Positions 1 through 8,443 are shown, numbered from the stretch's first letter. The stretch: 64,000 nt of DNA from Balneolaceae bacterium UBA2956 (GCA_002348545.1 DEBM01000015.1:17348-81347); one strand, 5' to 3'. Made by a program: numbers and translations. Notes: generated by a model not told the origin, from the letters alone.

Positions 1-331
1 CGGCAGTAATTGCTTTGAAAATATTAGTTTTATTTTCCGACAATGTTCTCGGGTTTATACCTAATGAGTTCAAACTAGAATTCATACTATTAATAGCATA
101 ATCGGTATGTGAAGAAAAAACTCTCATTTCAAATGAATTTAAATTGATATCATCAATAAAAATTTGATCTTACTTAACAAAACCAGCTGATGCTAATTCT
201 CTGATTTAAATAGTTGAACAATTGTGTCTAGAAGTGCCCCCTGCACTAATATTATCAGCATCACTATCGTTAATTTAATTTACATCTAATACCTGGAATA
301 GATGATTATCTGTTGGATTTCCTGTAGTGAA
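1..331 (-). pseudogene. Decayed flagellin fragment, C-terminal part, running off the left edge
   Basis: One minus-strand frame reads as protein from about 331 to base 2 but carries three in-frame TAA stops (275-277, 206-208, 170-172). The last open stretch (169 to 2) contains AINSMNSSLN followed by LGINPRTLS and ends KAITA. It aligns without gaps to the conserved C-terminal part of the intact flagellin at 2476-3435 (AIDKLNEYLN, VGINQRSLS, QAINA), with 15 of 32 residues identical from AIN to the edge. The next expected flagellin residues lie outside the window. No N-terminal flagellin half is visible upstream; the Kazal lipoprotein gene occupies that place in the same frame. Inference: remnant of a duplicated flagellin. 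Stop positions and the alignment are seen directly. The upstream part (residues before FEMRVF) aligns poorly. Confidence 0.6.
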
Positions 332-430
332 AACTGTGATTGGAAGATAGCTCACCGTAAGCAACTCAAAACTATGATGACTTACTAAACTCAGCTGTTG
401 AAAAGTAAGTTGGGAAAGTGTTAATGTGAG

Positions 431-652
431 TTAAGAATCACACACTCCAATAGTAAACGAATTAATTCCATTAGCTTTAGCTACACAGCTATTGCCATAA
501 GTATTACCATCACATCCACAAACTGGATTATATTCTTTGGTACAAGCTACAAGAAGCGTCTCTCCTTTACATTCATTGTCTGAATTTTCTGAAACCGAAC
601 TACTAGGACAACCTATTGCTAGTAGCAAAATAATGATGGAAACTATTTTCAT
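431..652 (-). CDS. Kazal-type serine protease inhibitor domain lipoprotein
   Basis: A 73-residue exported lipoprotein. Residues 1-15 form a short hydrophobic signal ending in the lipobox LAIGC, so the mature protein should be lipid-anchored at Cys15. The rest is one Kazal domain: it shows the core C-x-CDGNTYGNSC pattern (PVCGCDGNTYGNSC, about residues 43-56) and a final GVC. Kazal domains block serine proteases by a canonical loop; bacterial ones are thought to protect cells against host or competitor proteases, but the target here is unknown. It stands alone. Its stop codon is in the same frame as the flagellin remnant downstream, so the two may have been brought together by rearrangement; that is inference. 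Confidence 0.75.
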   Translation of the reverse strand: MKIVSIIILLLAIGCPSSSVSENSDNECKGETLLVACTKEYNPVCGCDGNTYGNSCVAKANGINSFTIGVCDS

Positions 653-783
653 GTACAGGTTTGACTAATTATTTAAATTTAAAATAGAATGAAATAATTG
701 CTGTTGAAAAACATCTAGTAAAGATAACTAATGAGTAATAAATTAATACCCCTTCATTTTAATTCGAAACATATAAACTTAAC

Positions 784-2346
784 ATGATATTACTGCTTTT
801 TGTATTCTCCCAATTAATCGTCTCACCTACCTTACTAAGTCAATCATTTACTGGTGGATTGGATTCACCAATAATTCCATTAATTTCACATTATAATCAA
901 AATATTGAATGGGAAAATGTTTTTACGGATGGAAAGGCGGGCAAAGTAAATAGCGGTTTAGTTGATAGTGAAGGTAATATCGCTTTAATTTTTATGCCTT
1001 ATAATGAATCTAGAATTCATAAGATTAATGGAAATACTGGAGAAAGAATTTGGACTAAAACTATTATCAACACTGTTGGTTTTGGTATTACAGAAATAAA
1101 TGATTCTAATCGTATCGATTATATTGTAAGTGGAGGAATCAGTAATACACAAGAAAGATGGATTGCCAGACTTAATGGTGAGGATGGAACCATTATTTGG
1201 AGTAAAATTTATAATTATACTGGAAATAGATATGAATTTGATGGGATAAGAAAGACAATAATTGGCTCTGATGGATATATTTATGGAGCTGGTTTTGTAG
1301 GTGCAGATGAAAAAAGAACGATATTTATAGTATATGGTGGTCAGGCAATTATAATGAAAATTGACCCAAATGATGGTAATGAAATCTGGACTCATTTAAA
1401 TGAGTCTACTGAATACGCAGTAGCATTAGTTGAGAGTAATGATGGATTGCTGTTTTATGGCTCTACTAAATATGATGAAGACTTAAGTTTAACAAAGCTT
1501 GATAAAAATGGTAGTGTATTTTGGACAAGAGAGTTAATCAACACTACTGATATTATTCCTTATGATCTAAATCTAAGTATACATAATTCTTTGTACTTTG
1601 GCGGACATAGATCGAGAAATACTATTGGAGAATCTTTTGATTATTCGGTAATAAAAATGGATTTAGAAGCCAAAGTAAATTGGATTAAACATTATGCCAA
1701 TCCTCGTGGTTATAGCCTTAATTACATACGTAATGAGTTATATTGTCTCAAGTCTGACGCAATTGGTATTTATTTATTTGGTGGTACTGGTGATGAGAAT
1801 GATAATTATTCAAAAGAAAATCCACCCTTCACATCCTCGGATATCTGGAATGGATGGGTTTTAATTACTGATTGGGATGGAAACATATTGAGAAGTGATG
1901 TATTTAGCCATATTGAGTCAGGTGAAAAGCATGGAGTTATGACAGCAACTGAATGTGGGTCAATTACTGATAATGGATATGTTATATTTAATGATACTGA
2001 TGCTTATGGTGATACCGAAGTTGGCGTCATGAAAATCAATTTACCAGAAGCATTAACTAATGAATCTGAAGAGTTACAAATACTGAGATACACATTGTCA
2101 CAAAATTACCCCAACCCCTTCAACCCATCAACTAAGATTCAGTATGCCCTATCAGAAGCGACACAAGTAACACTTGAAGTATTCAATAGCGTAGGTCAAA
2201 AGGTAATTGGACTAGTGAATAGTCAACTGCCCGTTGGGTATTATACTACTACCTTTGATGCTTCAGGATTGTCTAGTGGAGTGTACTTTTACAAGCTAAC
2301 AACTCCATCATTTACTGAAACTAAAAAGATGCTTCTAATCAAATAG
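784..2346 (+). CDS. Secreted beta-propeller-like protein with T9SS type A sorting domain
   Basis: A 520-residue exported protein. The N-terminus has a hydrophobic signal (LLLFVFSQLIV). Residues of about 40-420 contain repeated W/G-rich strands of the PQQ-like or outer-membrane repeat type (IWSKIYNYTG, IWTHLNES, VNWIKHYAN), typical of a beta-propeller. The last 80 residues are a T9SS sorting domain: the sequence QNYPNPFNPSTKI is followed by strands ending GVYFYKL and a basic tail KKMLLIK. Family knowledge: such tails direct passage through the type IX system and attachment to the cell surface. No catalytic motif is seen and the substrate is unknown. The gene stands alone between minus-strand genes. 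Confidence 0.8.
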   Translation: MILLLFVFSQLIVSPTLLSQSFTGGLDSPIIPLISHYNQNIEWENVFTDGKAGKVNSGLVDSEGNIALIFMPYNESRIHKINGNTGERIWTKTIINTVGFGITEINDSNRIDYIVSGGISNTQERWIARLNGEDGTIIWSKIYNYTGNRYEFDGIRKTIIGSDGYIYGAGFVGADEKRTIFIVYGGQAIIMKIDPNDGNEIWTHLNESTEYAVALVESNDGLLFYGSTKYDEDLSLTKLDKNGSVFWTRELINTTDIIPYDLNLSIHNSLYFGGHRSRNTIGESFDYSVIKMDLEAKVNWIKHYANPRGYSLNYIRNELYCLKSDAIGIYLFGGTGDENDNYSKENPPFTSSDIWNGWVLITDWDGNILRSDVFSHIESGEKHGVMTATECGSITDNGYVIFNDTDAYGDTEVGVMKINLPEALTNESEELQILRYTLSQNYPNPFNPSTKIQYALSEATQVTLEVFNSVGQKVIGLVNSQLPVGYYTTTFDASGLSSGVYFYKLTTPSFTETKKMLLIK

Positions 2347-2374
2347 ACACTTATCATTCGAAATAATTGTATTG

Positions 2375-2408
2375 AGCTCTGATAACTTAAAGCTAGTGGG
2401 GCTTTTTA
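2375..2408 (+). terminator. Weak intrinsic terminator after the T9SS cargo gene
   Basis: A 7-pair stem (AGCTCTG pairing with TGGGGCT-type bases, including G-U pairs) is followed by five T. It lies 28 bases after the stop at 2346. The stem is weak, so this is tentative. Confidence 0.4.
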
Positions 2409-2475
2409 ATGGCAAAATTCAAATCTTGATAACTATACATTCACTTATTTTCCTAAGTAAATTAATGAATGAAAT

Positions 2476-3435
2476 TTACTGCCCTAAAAATCCAAGTACT
2501 GATTGCGGTCCCATATTAGCTTGAGATAATGCAGCTGTAGCAGTTTGTTGAAGTATTTGTAGCCTTATTGAATTGGATTGTTCCTTGGCAAAGTCTGTAT
2601 CCATAATTCTACTATGTGCGGCGCTATTGGCATTGATAGCTTGAGTCAGGTTTTCTTCTTTAGATGATAGAGATCGTTGGTTGATACCAACCTCATTCAA
2701 ATACTCATTTAATTTATCTATTGCTTCACTTACTTTACCAGAATATACCTTAAAGTCACCCCCATCAGCTTTAACTTGTATGCCACCAATCATATGGTAT
2801 GCAATTTCACCTCTATCATCATTATCATCATCTATATGGGATAATTGAACTCTATCATCATCTATTTCTATATGATCTTGAGTGCCACCTAACTGTGTGT
2901 CAGCTCCTCCAAATAATCCAAATATATCAACTTGTCGAAGAGTTATTGATTTAGTATCAGAGTTACCCTCACCAATCTGAAAAGTTAGTGTAGACTCTGA
3001 TGTTGGATTTAAAGCAATCCCATTAAAATGAGTTGAGTTTGCAATATCATTAATATTTGTACCATGTCCATGTATCTGCTGTGCAATCAGTGTTCGTTCG
3101 GACCGACTTACTATATCATTGGCAGCTTGCAGTCCTAGCCTTTTCATCTCAATGAGATTATCCATAATTGAGTTATAACTACTTTCAATTATGTCTAATA
3201 CTGATTTCGCATCACTTACATTCTGAAGAGCTTGCTCCAATCCCTTAACCCTACTATTAAACTTAGTAGCTATAGCGTATCCTGCTGAATTATCCTCAGC
3301 GGAATTAATCCTTTTACCAGTCGATAGCTTAAGCCTACTATCTCCTAATTCACTATTGATCTTGTTTAACGAGAGTTGTGCACTCAATGCCGTAACATTA
3401 GTATTGACTCTGTTAAAGTCACCAAAACTAGCCAT
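2476..3435 (-). CDS. Flagellin
   Basis: A 319-residue flagellin, the filament subunit exported by the flagellar type III apparatus. The N-terminal D0/D1 helix region (residues 1-140) has the hallmark RLSTG-type motif (LKLSTGKRINSAEDNSAG) and LGLQAANDIVS. The C-terminal region (about 235-319) has GINQRSLSSKEEN and ends with RLQILQQTATAALSQAN and SVLGFLGQ. The middle domain is short and acidic with an unusual run DDDNDDRGE. No other flagellar gene is in the window, which is common for flagellin loci. A sigma28-like promoter lies about 35 bases upstream (see 3471-3497). A decayed paralogue lies at 1-331. Confidence 0.95.
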   Translation of the reverse strand: MASFGDFNRVNTNVTALSAQLSLNKINSELGDSRLKLSTGKRINSAEDNSAGYAIATKFNSRVKGLEQALQNVSDAKSVLDIIESSYNSIMDNLIEMKRLGLQAANDIVSRSERTLIAQQIHGHGTNINDIANSTHFNGIALNPTSESTLTFQIGEGNSDTKSITLRQVDIFGLFGGADTQLGGTQDHIEIDDDRVQLSHIDDDNDDRGEIAYHMIGGIQVKADGGDFKVYSGKVSEAIDKLNEYLNEVGINQRSLSSKEENLTQAINANSAAHSRIMDTDFAKEQSNSIRLQILQQTATAALSQANMGPQSVLGFLGQ

Positions 3436-3470
3436 GTTAATCTTTTAATCCTTTTATCCTTAGATATCTA

Positions 3471-3497
3471 TTATCGGACTAAACATAACTAATTATA
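3471..3497 (-). promoter_or_regulatory. Sigma28 (FliA)-like promoter of the flagellin gene
   Basis: On the minus strand TATA (3497-3494), a 15-base spacer, then TCCGATAA (3478-3471). The sigma28 consensus is TAAA-N15-GCCGATAA, so the -10 matches at 7 of 8 positions and the -35 at 3 of 4, with exact spacing. The start codon at 3435 would follow a leader of about 30 bases. The match is seen in the sequence; its function is inferred from the flagellar context. Confidence 0.65.
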
Positions 3498-3727
3498 AAT
3501 TTTTAGCTTAAAATCACCGCTTAACGACTATGTAATGATGTTTTTAGGTGAAATTTCTTACATCAAAACTGTGATTAAGATGCAACTCAATGGAAACCAT
3601 TTAGAACAAAACTGATCTAATTATCTTTGATATTAGTAAACAGGTTGGAAGGGCATTCATTCAGTTTATTCCCTCAATAAATGAGGAACATAAATTAATA
3701 ATTGTTAAATAAACTTCTTTCGGACAT

Positions 3728-3928
3728 TTACCCACAATATTTGTTCCTTTTGACTATCTGAATCATATTTACAATTAGCCATAAAAAACTAACTATCGGT
3801 ATAATAGTAACTAGGATCATCCACCCGCTTTTTATAAGATTATGGAATCTATAAACTCCAACTGCAATAGTAAGCATGAATGCACCTAACCCATATGACA
3901 AATAAAATAAGCTTGTATCCCAAAAGGG
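3728..3928 (-). pseudogene. DUF805-type membrane protein fragment
   Basis: A 66-codon minus-strand frame, closed by TAA at 3728-3730 and preceded by TGA at 3929-3931. The only in-frame ATG is at 3877, leaving just 49 residues. Two hydrophobic segments flank RFHNLIKSGWMIL and the tail is RNKYCG; this resembles the C-terminal half of DUF805 (YhaH-like) proteins, where RLHD-xGKSGWW and a G-x-N-x-YG end are typical. Probably a truncated relic, though a small expressed protein is not excluded. The rest of the 864-base gap between flagellin and the band-7 gene shows only a 14-base palindrome at 4093-4106 and the terminator at 4139. Confidence 0.4.
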
Positions 3929-4138
3929 TCACTTAATACAGATAACTAGGAAAGTGATCGATTTGTTTGAAGGTTTGGCAAGAGTAATTTAATGAATTGA
4001 GTGGATTTTATACCTTGCATTGAAGTTTGATTACTTCAATTCAATTGCATTTTTATTGATTGCAAAGCAGTTTGTTGCACATAATTATGTATATTATGTT
4101 CATAATGATAACATATTTTTGTTATTGTTTATGGATTG

Positions 4139-4170
4139 AGCCTCACGAGTGAAACTTGTGGGGCTTTTTT
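4139..4170 (+). terminator. Intrinsic terminator without an obvious upstream gene
   Basis: An 11-pair stem (AGCCTCACGAG pairing with CTTGTGGGGCT, two G-U pairs) with a 5-base loop is followed by six T. No plus-strand gene lies within 1.7 kb upstream, so it may end a small RNA or belong to a lost gene. Confidence 0.65.
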
Positions 4171-4299
4171 ATGTCTGTCAACTATACAGCTATCTTGTGA
4201 TTCAAATCTTATTACCTTGTATTTTGAATTTGTTTATATCTCGTCTAACTTAATATTATTAGTATATATCTATCAAAATAAAACAAAAGCAGACCAATT

Positions 4300-5235
4300 A
4301 TGGATTTTTCACTTTATATACTCATTATCGTAGCTATCATAGCTAGTTTTGATATCTTCTTTATTGTTAAACAACAAAATTCAGCTGTCGTTGAACGTTT
4401 TGGAAAATTCACAAGTATACGCCAATCTGGACTTCAACTTAAATTACCCATTATTGATCGGGTAGCGGGCAAGCTTAGCCTTCGTATTCAACAATTAGAT
4501 GTTGTGGTTGAAACCAAGACAAAAGATGATGTTTTTGTCAAAATTAAAGTATCCGTTCAATACCTAGTGCTATCTGAAAAAGTATATGATGCATTCTATA
4601 AGTTAGACTTACCCCAAGACCAGATTACTTCCTATGTTTTTGATGTAGTCCGAGCTGAAGTCCCAAAACTCAAATTGGATTACGTTTTCGAGAAAAAGGA
4701 TGACATCGCTAATGCAGTTAAAGCAGAGCTAAACGATGCAATGATTAATTATGGGTATGACATAATTAAGACACTAGTGACGGATATTGATCCTGATCCT
4801 CAAGTAAAAGAAGCGATGAATCAGATCAATGCTGCGGAACGAAAAAAAGTTGCCGCTCAATTTGAAGGGGACGCCCAACGAATACTTATAGTTGAACGGG
4901 CAAAAGCAGAGGCCGAAAGTAAGCGATTACAAGGTCAAGGTATTGCAGATCAACGTCGTGAGATAGCTCGCGGCCTGGAAGATTCCGTAAAAGTATTAAA
5001 TAACGTTGATATCAACTCCCAAGAAGCATCTGCCTTAATTGTAGTTACACAGCATTATGACACCTTACAATCCGTGGGTGCCGAAAGTAATAGTAATCTC
5101 ATTCTGCTTCCAAACTCACCACAGGCTGGTTCTGACATGCTAAATAATATGGTTGCATCCTTTACAGCTAGCAATCAAATTGGAGAAGAAATGAAACGAG
5201 CCAGAAAAAGAGATCAAAACGATGATAAAGTTTAA
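4300..5235 (+). CDS. SPFH/band 7 domain protein (stomatin/prohibitin-like)
   Basis: A 311-residue membrane-anchored scaffold protein. Residues 1-22 are one hydrophobic segment. Residues 23-190 are the band-7 domain (VVERFGKFTSIRQSGLQLKLP, then VETKTKDDVFVKIKVSVQY). Residues 170-230 are a charged, alanine-rich coiled coil (AAERKKVAAQFEGDAQRI), as in stomatin/slipin proteins that organise membrane microdomains. The C-terminal tail is polar and lysine-rich. The phenylalanine hydroxylase gene follows after 12 bases, so the two may be co-transcribed, but no functional link is known. Confidence 0.9.
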   Translation: MDFSLYILIIVAIIASFDIFFIVKQQNSAVVERFGKFTSIRQSGLQLKLPIIDRVAGKLSLRIQQLDVVVETKTKDDVFVKIKVSVQYLVLSEKVYDAFYKLDLPQDQITSYVFDVVRAEVPKLKLDYVFEKKDDIANAVKAELNDAMINYGYDIIKTLVTDIDPDPQVKEAMNQINAAERKKVAAQFEGDAQRILIVERAKAEAESKRLQGQGIADQRREIARGLEDSVKVLNNVDINSQEASALIVVTQHYDTLQSVGAESNSNLILLPNSPQAGSDMLNNMVASFTASNQIGEEMKRARKRDQNDDKV

Positions 5236-5247
5236 AATATTGCCGAA

Positions 5248-5964
5248 TTGAAACCATTAGAACAAATATATGCTAACTACACACCTGAAGATTTTAAAGT
5301 TTGGAAATTACTCTATAATCGGCAGATAGAGTTTATTGAAGATAAAGTTGCTGTCGAGTTTTTAGACTCACTTGAAGCAGTAGGCTTGTCTCCAGGCCAC
5401 ATACCTAATTTTAAAGAAGTAAATACCACCTTATCTAAATATACTGGCTGGCAAATTATTACAGTGCCTAACTTGGCTCCTGGAAATATTTTTTTTAATC
5501 ATTTATCTAATAAACGCTTCACTGCCACTTGTTGGCTTCGTTCACTTGACCAAATTGATTATTTAGAGGAGCCGGATATGTTTCATGATGTATTTGCCCA
5601 CACCCCACTTCTTTCCAATACCCAGTACACGGATTTTTTCCAAAAAATAGGGCAAAGAGCCTTAAAAATTTTACATGATCCCAAAAAAGTAACCATGCTA
5701 CAACGCTTGTATTGGTTTACCATTGAGTTTGGTCTGATTCGGTCCGCAGAAGAAACAAAGATTTATGGTGCAGGAATTATATCTTCTAGAGGGGAGGCAG
5801 AATATTCATTATCCAATAAGCCTAAGAAGATAGACTATGATGTTCAAAAAATTATGAATCATAAATTTCGTACAGATGTTATTCAAAATACATACTATGT
5901 AATTGACTCATTTGAACAGTTATCAGATTCATTTGATAAAGTCGATGAGCTATTATTTAGCTAA
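5248..5964 (+). CDS. phhA: Phenylalanine 4-monooxygenase
   Basis: A 238-residue cytosolic enzyme that hydroxylates phenylalanine to tyrosine using tetrahydropterin and O2. The non-haem iron ligands are visible: His113 and His118 in PDMFHDVFAHTPLL and Glu160 in YWFTIEFGLI. Bacterial monofunctional enzymes are about 240-300 residues, so the length is at the short end but complete for the catalytic core. The start is TTG: the frame is closed by the stop of the preceding gene and no ATG or GTG occurs before it. The gene follows the band-7 gene by 12 bases and precedes the TspO gene by 15. Confidence 0.92.
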   Translation: MKPLEQIYANYTPEDFKVWKLLYNRQIEFIEDKVAVEFLDSLEAVGLSPGHIPNFKEVNTTLSKYTGWQIITVPNLAPGNIFFNHLSNKRFTATCWLRSLDQIDYLEEPDMFHDVFAHTPLLSNTQYTDFFQKIGQRALKILHDPKKVTMLQRLYWFTIEFGLIRSAEETKIYGAGIISSRGEAEYSLSNKPKKIDYDVQKIMNHKFRTDVIQNTYYVIDSFEQLSDSFDKVDELLFS

Positions 5965-5979
5965 CTACATGCTCACTGA

Positions 5980-6450
5980 ATGACCCCTATTCTACGACCT
6001 TTGATATGCGCCTTGATTTGTTTGATCATTGGAGGAGGTTCAGGATTTCTCACTTCAGATTCAATAAGTACTTGGTACGTTGATATCCAGAAGCCATTCT
6101 TTAACCCTCCAAACTGGGTTTTTAGCCCGGTTTGGACTACGTTATACACTATTATGGGAATTTCTGCGGGCCTAATCTGGAATACCGGTGTTAAAAACAA
6201 AAAAACTAAAAAAGCATTGTGGTTTTTTGCGATCCATATTCTTCTCAATGGTCTTTGGTCCCTTCTCTTTTTTGGGCTTAAAAATCCTGAACTGGCTTTC
6301 ATTGAAATAATACTTCTAATGGCTAGCATAATTTATTACACACAATTATTTTATAACATACGCCCTTTGACAGCATGGTTACAAATTCCATATATATTTT
6401 GGGTCAGTTTTGCTACCATTCTAAATGGCTCCATCGCCTGGTTAAACTAA
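5980..6450 (+). CDS. tspO: TspO/MBR family tetrapyrrole-binding membrane protein
   Basis: A 156-residue integral membrane protein with five hydrophobic helices. Family motifs are clear: WYVDIQKPFFNPPNWVFSPVWTTLY near residues 27-47, a W-rich segment GLWSLLFFGLKNPELA, and a last helix with SFATILNGSIAWLN. TspO proteins bind porphyrins and haem and influence tetrapyrrole traffic or stress responses. A SOUL haem-binding protein is encoded next on the same strand (113 bases away), which suggests a shared tetrapyrrole theme. Light-linked roles known in phototrophs cannot be assumed here. Confidence 0.93.
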   Translation: MTPILRPLICALICLIIGGGSGFLTSDSISTWYVDIQKPFFNPPNWVFSPVWTTLYTIMGISAGLIWNTGVKNKKTKKALWFFAIHILLNGLWSLLFFGLKNPELAFIEIILLMASIIYYTQLFYNIRPLTAWLQIPYIFWVSFATILNGSIAWLN

Positions 6451-6562
6451 GTAACAACCATCCCTACCAAAACATACTTAGCATTATTCATTAATTAGGG
6501 AATGTCAAAACCTATATTAAAGTTTAGTTGTTAGTATATTTCAAAATTTAGCATATATAAAA

Positions 6563-7135
6563 ATGACCTATTTATCTTTGCAAAAAAGCTTTCTCGCTTC
6601 ACTTTTAATACTTTTGTTCTCATTAGAAAGTAACTTAGCGATGGCACAGGAGACACAAACGCAAGAGTATCAAGTAATCAAAGAACTCAAAGGAGCAGAG
6701 CTACGATACTATCCTCCAGCAATGAAAATTCAATCAAATAATGATTTTGGAAGTCTGTTCAATTATATATCTGGAAATAATTCGACCCAAGAAAAAATTA
6801 GTATGACTTCTCCAGTCTATATGGGAGATGGTAAAGGAAATAATGTTATGGAATTTGTTTTGCCAAAGGGTTTTAACCTTAGAAATACTCCCGAAGCCTT
6901 ATCAAATAATGTTAAAGTATTTGAGAGTAAGCCCGGTTATTTCTTGGCACTTCAATTTAGCGGCTATGCTAATAGTCGCAATATATATCCGCATGCAAGA
7001 AATTTATATAATTTAACTCAAGAGTATGGCTATACCTCAATTGGTCAAGTTATGTTGCTTGTATATGATTCTCCATACAAATTAATTGGACGAAAAAATG
7101 AAATTGTTATTCAAATTGATGAAGACTCAATTTGA
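6563..7135 (+). CDS. SOUL family haem-binding protein, exported
   Basis: A 190-residue protein with a cleavable signal peptide (hydrophobic residues 10-27, ending AMAQE). The mature part is a SOUL domain: it opens with YQVIKELKGAELRYYPP, has EKISMTSPVYM and a C-terminal QVMLLVYDSPYKLIGRKNE, all typical of the SOUL/HBP fold that binds haem or porphyrins. It would act in the periplasm. It sits next to tspO. Enzymatic activity is not expected. Confidence 0.85.
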   Translation: MTYLSLQKSFLASLLILLFSLESNLAMAQETQTQEYQVIKELKGAELRYYPPAMKIQSNNDFGSLFNYISGNNSTQEKISMTSPVYMGDGKGNNVMEFVLPKGFNLRNTPEALSNNVKVFESKPGYFLALQFSGYANSRNIYPHARNLYNLTQEYGYTSIGQVMLLVYDSPYKLIGRKNEIVIQIDEDSI

Positions 7136-7282
7136 CCCTCAAACATAAAGGTGTTACTCATTCAGATATGAAATTATTTTTTGTTTTGGTGGCTTCTCCC
7201 ATTTGAAATAATGACTTCTACTTCAACCTATCATTAAAAGATCGTATTATAACCAAGCTTAAAAATTATAAATGACAAATAC

Positions 7283-7816
7283 ATGAAAATGGAAAAGAAT
7301 AATACAGCATTTGATGAAATAGAACCTCGCTCCCAAGTCGATGTCATGATGCGTACTACAGTTCAAAAGAATACAGCCTTAAGTAGCATGGCTGATCAGA
7401 AGGCTAATATTTTAACCGCATCTTCGTTTATATTACTCACCGTTCTTGTCTCTAGATACAGTGAATTACCAGAGCTAGCTACTGAGATTCTAGTTTTACT
7501 TGTTTTCATCTGTATTTCGATTACCTTCTCTCTTATTTCATTATTTCCAATATCAAAAAATGACAAGTTAAAAAAAACGAACTGGCTCTTTTTTGGGGAC
7601 TATAACAACACTAGCTATGAGGATTTTCAAGAGAATATGATTGATATTATGAAATCAGATTCTAAAACATACGACACATTACTACTTGAAATTTATCAAT
7701 CTGGAGTGGTACTTGGGAATAAATTTAAGTTTATTCGATGGAGCTACACCTCCCTAATGAGTGGTTTTGTTGTATTCTTAATCATGATTATTATCAATAG
7801 AGTTATATTAAACTAA
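7283..7816 (+). CDS. Pycsar-effector-like membrane protein (DUF5706/PycTM-type)
   Basis: A 177-residue membrane protein. The motif MADQKANILTASS at about residue 36, at the start of the first membrane helix, is characteristic of DUF5706/PycTM proteins. A second helix follows (LVLLVFICISITFSLISLF) and a third closes the protein (MSGFVVFLIMIIINRV); between them is a polar region with YEDFQENMIDIM. In Pycsar defence such proteins damage the membrane after binding cCMP or cUMP made by a neighbouring cyclase. No nucleotide cyclase is encoded nearby, so this copy is an orphan. The next gene starts at the base after its stop (TAA-ATG), so they are very likely co-expressed. The fold assignment rests on the motif and topology. 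Confidence 0.65.
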   Translation: MKMEKNNTAFDEIEPRSQVDVMMRTTVQKNTALSSMADQKANILTASSFILLTVLVSRYSELPELATEILVLLVFICISITFSLISLFPISKNDKLKKTNWLFFGDYNNTSYEDFQENMIDIMKSDSKTYDTLLLEIYQSGVVLGNKFKFIRWSYTSLMSGFVVFLIMIIINRVILN

Positions 7817-8443
7817 ATGATTAGGCACATGTGCATGGTCAAATCTACTAAAGGTCGAATACTATGTAGATTTCCAATGTTTTTAATACTTGTATTACCC
7901 TTATTACACTGTTCTCCAACAACCTATATTCCACCAGATACATCAGGCATACAAACTCTATCTAACAAGATTGAATACAAACAAAGCACCGAGGATATTT
8001 GGACTAAACTCAGTAATTACATTAGTCAATCGTCATATGGTTTAGATTCACTAGATGCTAAAAATTACTATGCAGAATTAAGTTTTGTAAGCAAACGATT
8101 TCACAAATACCTAGATGGAGGAATTTTAGACGAAGGTGGGTTTAATGGATATAAGGGTCAATTCCTAGAACTTATTTTACCTACAGATGATTATAAATCT
8201 ACCTTAACTTGCAAAATTCATATCCAACTTACACAAAGTAATCTTAACATTACCATATTAAGTTTCTTTGTAAGCTATGAAACAATCTACGCCAAAACGA
8301 AAAAGAATGTGCTTAGTGAATATAAGTTTGATTCTCAAAATCCCATTCTCATTTCTTCAGAGGACCCAGCAATTAACTTCACCATTGCACCATCTTTCCT
8401 TCTTGAAAAGCAACTTTACCAATCATTCTCAAAATTTCACTAA
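7817..8443 (+). CDS. Lipoprotein of unknown function, paired with the PycTM-like gene
   Basis: A 208-residue protein whose start codon abuts the preceding stop. The N-terminus has basic residues, then a hydrophobic stretch (MFLILVLPLLHCS) ending in a plausible lipobox LLHC, so it should be a lipoprotein. Internal ATGs at residues 5 and 7 are alternative starts. I do not recognise the mature domain; it is an alpha/beta-looking protein with a long polar tail. The back-to-back arrangement suggests that it works with, or restrains, the membrane protein upstream; that is inference. Confidence 0.65.
   Translation: MIRHMCMVKSTKGRILCRFPMFLILVLPLLHCSPTTYIPPDTSGIQTLSNKIEYKQSTEDIWTKLSNYISQSSYGLDSLDAKNYYAELSFVSKRFHKYLDGGILDEGGFNGYKGQFLELILPTDDYKSTLTCKIHIQLTQSNLNITILSFFVSYETIYAKTKKNVLSEYKFDSQNPILISSEDPAINFTIAPSFLLEKQLYQSFSKFH

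Noticed and set aside
985..1395. A 136-codon minus-strand ORF
   Set aside because: It lies entirely inside the T9SS cargo gene on the other strand and has a low-complexity, Ile/Ser-rich composition typical of a shadow frame.
4136..4333. A 65-codon plus-strand ORF before the band-7 gene
   Set aside because: Its first codons are the stem of the terminator at 4139-4170 and it overlaps the band-7 start; no domain is seen.
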